11,446 nt of DNA, from positions 1 to 11,446 of the forward strand of contig JAJJLU010004583.1 in assembly GCA_023807065.1 (NCBI GenBank). The letters run 5' to 3'. The stretch's first letter is position 1, and each line of letters starts with the position of its first letter. Below are positions 8,655 to 11,446 of the stretch, piece by piece. A program made the translations under genes and the position numbers. The notes beneath the pieces are model-generated. The model worked only from the letters and a program-made list of their open reading frames with translations, searched no databases and was not told the origin of the DNA. The DNA comes from Isotricha intestinalis (lineage: Eukaryota; Ciliophora; Litostomatea; Vestibuliferida; Isotrichidae).

Positions 8655-10139
8655 ATGAGTTTATCTTCATTTATTTTAAATAAAAAAAAAAAGTTATTTA
8701 TAGAAAAGAACTATTATCCATATAAAATAACTCTTCATGAAAAAAATGAAATAATATTCATAATTTCTATTAAAAAAGATGAATTTATTTATGAATCAGA
8801 ATTTAATATAGAAAAAAATAATATGAAAGAATTAAATTTAATTCATAAAAAAAAATTCAAAGAAGAAGAGAGTGGAATGGAAGATATTATGAAATATATT
8901 TCTTCTTTAATTGATAACAATAAAATTAAAATTGAAGAAAACTATTCAAAACTAATTTTCAAAATTCCAAACAGAAATAAAAATGAAGTTTTATTTGAGT
9001 TAAAATTAAAAAATAAAAACGAAATCTTCAAAAATTTAATTAAAGATGTTAGATTTTTAAAATATAATACTGGGAAAAAGATTGACAATAAAATATGTTA
9101 TGGTCATCAAAATTTATTTTCTTTTATACTTTTTATAATCTTAATATTTTTTTTTATTTTGTATAAAAATCAAACAAATGAAATATCAAAAAATAAGGAA
9201 ATCATACAAAAATATTTAAAAAAAATAAAAATTTTAGAAGAAAAAATTGAAAACATTGAAATTATTCAATTAAGAAATTTTAATTTAAAAAAAATAAACG
9301 AAATAAAAATTTCTAATGATAAAATCCATCATCTTGTGAATTTCCCGTCCGGAAAAGTAATGTCAATTACATATAATACATTTAATATATTCGATAATAA
9401 TTTTAATTTAATTCAAACATTTAAAAAGGAAAGTAGTACTTCAATCTCCTTAGTTAATATAAAAGATGAAAATACTTTTCTAACATGCCATTTTGATTAT
9501 AGTATAAAAATATGGAAAAAAAAAGATAATATATTTGACATTTATAAATCAATTCCAAAAGCACATGATTCTCATATTTATAATTTAATATATTCATCAA
9601 ATGGGAATTTAATTTCATGTTCAGGTGATACAACTATTAAAATTTGGGAAGAAAATAAAAAAGGATATAGGAATATAATAACATTAAATAATTCTGAATC
9701 TGTTAATTCTATATTATTATTAGAAGACAAAAATATTTTAGTATCAACTGGACGAGAAGGAACTAAATTTTGGAATTTGAATAATTATAAATTAATAACA
9801 GTTTTTGAAAAATGTAAATGTATTTTTGAAAATGCCTTAAGAAGAATTGATGAAGATAGAATTTATGTATCTGGTTTTATAATCTCAATATCTAAAAAAT
9901 TAATTATAAAAGAAATTACTAATTTATATTGGTGTAAAGAAGTATTTATAATAGAAGATAAAAAGAAGTTTTTAGTGGGAGATGAAAAAAATATAAAAGT
10001 ATATAGAAGTGATAATTATGAACTTATTCAAAATATTTATGATAGTCATGATGATAATATTAATGGTTTTATTCGGTTAAATAATGAAACTATAGCATCT
10101 TATTCTAAAGATGCTTTTGTTAAAATATGGTTATATTAA
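8655..10139 (+). CDS. Single-pass membrane protein with coiled coil and seven-bladed WD40 domain
   Basis: The start is well fixed: an in-frame TAA directly precedes the ATG at 8655. The 494-residue product has four parts. Residues 1-150 are charged, alternate strands and helices, and resemble a small N-terminal domain I associate with protist coiled-coil and WD40 proteins (from memory, moderate certainty). A hydrophobic helix follows at 154-170 (LFSFILFIILIFFFILY) and is a probable membrane span, with no signal peptide before it. Residues 177-205 form a short coiled coil with I/L at heptad-like spacing. Residues 215-494 give seven WD40-like units, with blade ends SIKIW (283-287), TIKIW (327-331), TKFW (370-373), IKVY in blade six and a terminal VKIWLY that would close the propeller. 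Function is probably membrane-tethered scaffolding. Orientation is not decided, because lysines flank both sides of the helix. No orthologue name can be given. Confidence 0.88.
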   Translation: MSLSSFILNKKKKLFIEKNYYPYKITLHEKNEIIFIISIKKDEFIYESEFNIEKNNMKELNLIHKKKFKEEESGMEDIMKYISSLIDNNKIKIEENYSKLIFKIPNRNKNEVLFELKLKNKNEIFKNLIKDVRFLKYNTGKKIDNKICYGHQNLFSFILFIILIFFFILYKNQTNEISKNKEIIQKYLKKIKILEEKIENIEIIQLRNFNLKKINEIKISNDKIHHLVNFPSGKVMSITYNTFNIFDNNFNLIQTFKKESSTSISLVNIKDENTFLTCHFDYSIKIWKKKDNIFDIYKSIPKAHDSHIYNLIYSSNGNLISCSGDTTIKIWEENKKGYRNIITLNNSESVNSILLLEDKNILVSTGREGTKFWNLNNYKLITVFEKCKCIFENALRRIDEDRIYVSGFIISISKKLIIKEITNLYWCKEVFIIEDKKKFLVGDEKNIKVYRSDNYELIQNIYDSHDDNINGFIRLNNETIASYSKDAFVKIWLY

Positions 10140-10678
10140 TCAAATAATATTAAAATAAGCGCATTATATCTTTTTGAAAAACATTATATTTTTAAATCAT
10201 TGAATAAATAAATAGATTTTTCTTTTCTAAAATAATAAAAATATATAATACTTTGAAATAAAATTATTAAGCATTATCTTTATGAAAGAACAAGAAATTT
10301 CATAATTAACAATATTAAGCTCAAAAACAAATATTATTTTATCTATGGAAAATTGAAATTTGCGGAAGTTTAAATTTAATAAAATATCATCAATAACAAA
10401 AGCAAAACATAATTTATCTTTAAATTTATGAATACATTTTGTTTATAGAATTAAATAATTATTGAAATTAATGATTAAAAAATATTAATTTTAAATTATA
10501 CTTTCAAGGTCATTTTTATTATATTGAAAAATTGACAATCATATGTTAAGAAAAAAATCCTTTATCACCCTTTATTTCAAAAGGGTCATTTAAAATATTT
10601 TTTTCTTTATATTTTTTCATTCAACATTAAAGAAATTTTATTTTAGATTAAACAAATAAAAAAATATATAATATTTTT
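10140..10678. other. Tail-to-tail spacer between WD40 gene and synthetase relic
   Basis: Both neighbours end here, so the stretch should hold the 3' processing region of the WD40 transcript. I looked on the minus strand for the missing end of the synthetase (motif 3 with its GLGR signature, anticodon-binding domain) in all frames and see none. No other gene is visible. The only structured element is the small hairpin at 10567-10586. Confidence 0.6.
10567..10586. repeat. Small hairpin, 7-bp stem
   Basis: ACCCTTT at 10567-10573 pairs perfectly with AAAGGGT at 10580-10586 around a six-base loop. It contains three consecutive G-C pairs in a region with almost no G or C. It lies about 90 bases past the end of the synthetase relic and could mark a 3' end, or be chance. 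Confidence 0.45.
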
Positions 10679-11446
10679 TTATATATGTTTGATTTCATTC
10701 ATATAAGTTTCTTTCTCTTCATCATTTAAATTACTTAATTTCTCACATAAAATTTTCGCTTTTCCTTTATCACTCATATCCTTAAATATTTGTGCTTTAT
10801 TAACAATGACTTTAATTCCTTTAACCACTTTAGTTCTTTTAACAATCTATCAGCGACTAATTCAGTATTAGTAGCTTTTTCATATCTACTCAAATCAAAA
10901 CAAGTTCTATCAGCATGAACTTCAATCCAACCATATGATGTTTCTATTCCAGCATCCCAACAATCAGAAGCATAATGAGCTATTTCTTTTGGTGTATATT
11001 GAAGAAAATGAATTCCTTTTTCATTTGTTCCAATCCCTATTAAAAATTGATATGTTTTACAAATAAAATAAGCTAATGTCTCATTTCCTATTTTTTCTTT
11101 TCTTCAGCTTCTTCAATAGTCAAATCTAATAAAACACTTTATATGTTTTAATTGTCTTTCAGAAGGCCAAAGAGGTAATTTAATATTTTTAATAGAATTG
11201 TATTTTTTATGGCTTTTATTCTCTGGGTCAACATAATATTCGATTTCTGCCATAGAGAACTCTCTAACACGAAGGAGACCACTTCGAGGAGCAATTTCAT
11301 TACGGAATCCTAGCCCAATGGAGGCGGAACCAAAAGGCATTCTTCCACCATTGAATTCGAGGAGATGTTTAAAATTTAAAAAGTGACCTTGTGCTGTTTC
11401 AGGACGAAGATATCCTTTTAATCCTCCTGAAGGACCAATTTGTGTT
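10679..11446 (-). pseudogene. GARS-like: Glycyl-tRNA synthetase fragment, frameshifted and truncated
   Basis: Archaeal/eukaryotic-type GlyRS is a class II enzyme that charges tRNA-Gly. The frame enters from the right edge (codon start 11445) with [17 protein letters not shown] and class II motif 2, [17 protein letters not shown]. It hits TGA at 11115-11113. Homology resumes one frame over near 11138 ([13 protein letters not shown]), meets TAG at 11090-11088, and returns to the first frame from 11091 (IGNETLAYF), with HYASDCWDAG and SYGWIE following. Near 10833 the frame shifts again (KE-P-KVVKG needs one extra base) and ends at TAA 10681-10679. Three single-base changes explain everything. 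The GWIE...ADR segment also looks about two residues short. Motif 3 and the anticodon-binding domain are absent. The long intact BEACH frame argues against poor sequence quality, so a real pseudogene is most likely; assembly error remains possible. Confidence 0.85.

Noticed and set aside
11085..11145. Programmed ribosomal frameshifting of the kind known in Euplotes (AAA followed by a stop)
   Set aside because: The AAA-AAA-TAG at 11096-11088 fits superficially, but the other two shifts are not at lysine-stop sites, single-base indels explain all three, and the downstream enzyme domains are missing anyway.
11113..11340. A separate 75-residue protein
   Set aside because: It is only the part of the GlyRS frame between an internal methionine and the first frameshift. 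The same frame is open upstream to the window edge with clear GlyRS sequence.

Overview
The window looks like nuclear DNA of a very AT-rich microbial eukaryote; by eye GC is well under 25% across most of it. The proteins are eukaryotic families: a BEACH-domain scaffold, a carnosine N-methyltransferase-type enzyme, a membrane-anchored WD40 protein and an archaeal/eukaryotic-type glycyl-tRNA synthetase. The three intact genes end in TAA, use CAA for glutamine and TGG for tryptophan, and show no intron. The standard genetic code therefore applies, and a ciliate with reassigned stop codons is excluded. Some protein blocks recall protist (including ciliate) families, so an anaerobic or parasitic protist, or a ciliate lineage with the standard code, is possible. 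I cannot name the organism.

Layout from left to right. Positions 1-355 are the 3' flank of the first gene. They carry a striking three-copy, GC-containing repeat (53-155), two copies direct and one inverted. Positions 356-5887 (minus) encode an 1843-residue BEACH-WD40 protein. Positions 5888-7159 are spacer, whose right half (about 6570-7060) may be a decayed gene on the plus strand. Positions 7160-8200 (minus) encode the methyltransferase. Positions 8201-8654 are a shared divergent upstream region. Positions 8655-10139 (plus) encode a single-pass membrane protein with a seven-bladed WD40 domain. Positions 10140-10678 are a tail-to-tail spacer with one small hairpin. Positions 10679-11446 (minus) hold a glycyl-tRNA synthetase fragment that enters from the right edge, carries three single-base frame disruptions, and stops before motif 3 and the anticodon-binding domain. 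It reads as a pseudogene.

The genes do not form an evident pathway; this is ordinary eukaryotic gene order with individual promoters. The BEACH protein probably acts in membrane traffic, the WD40 protein is a membrane-tethered scaffold, and the methyltransferase is metabolic. The items most worth a second look are the three-copy repeat with mutually exclusive pairings, the broken synthetase with its abrupt composition change, and the domain order of the WD40 membrane protein. I see no convincing new multi-gene system.
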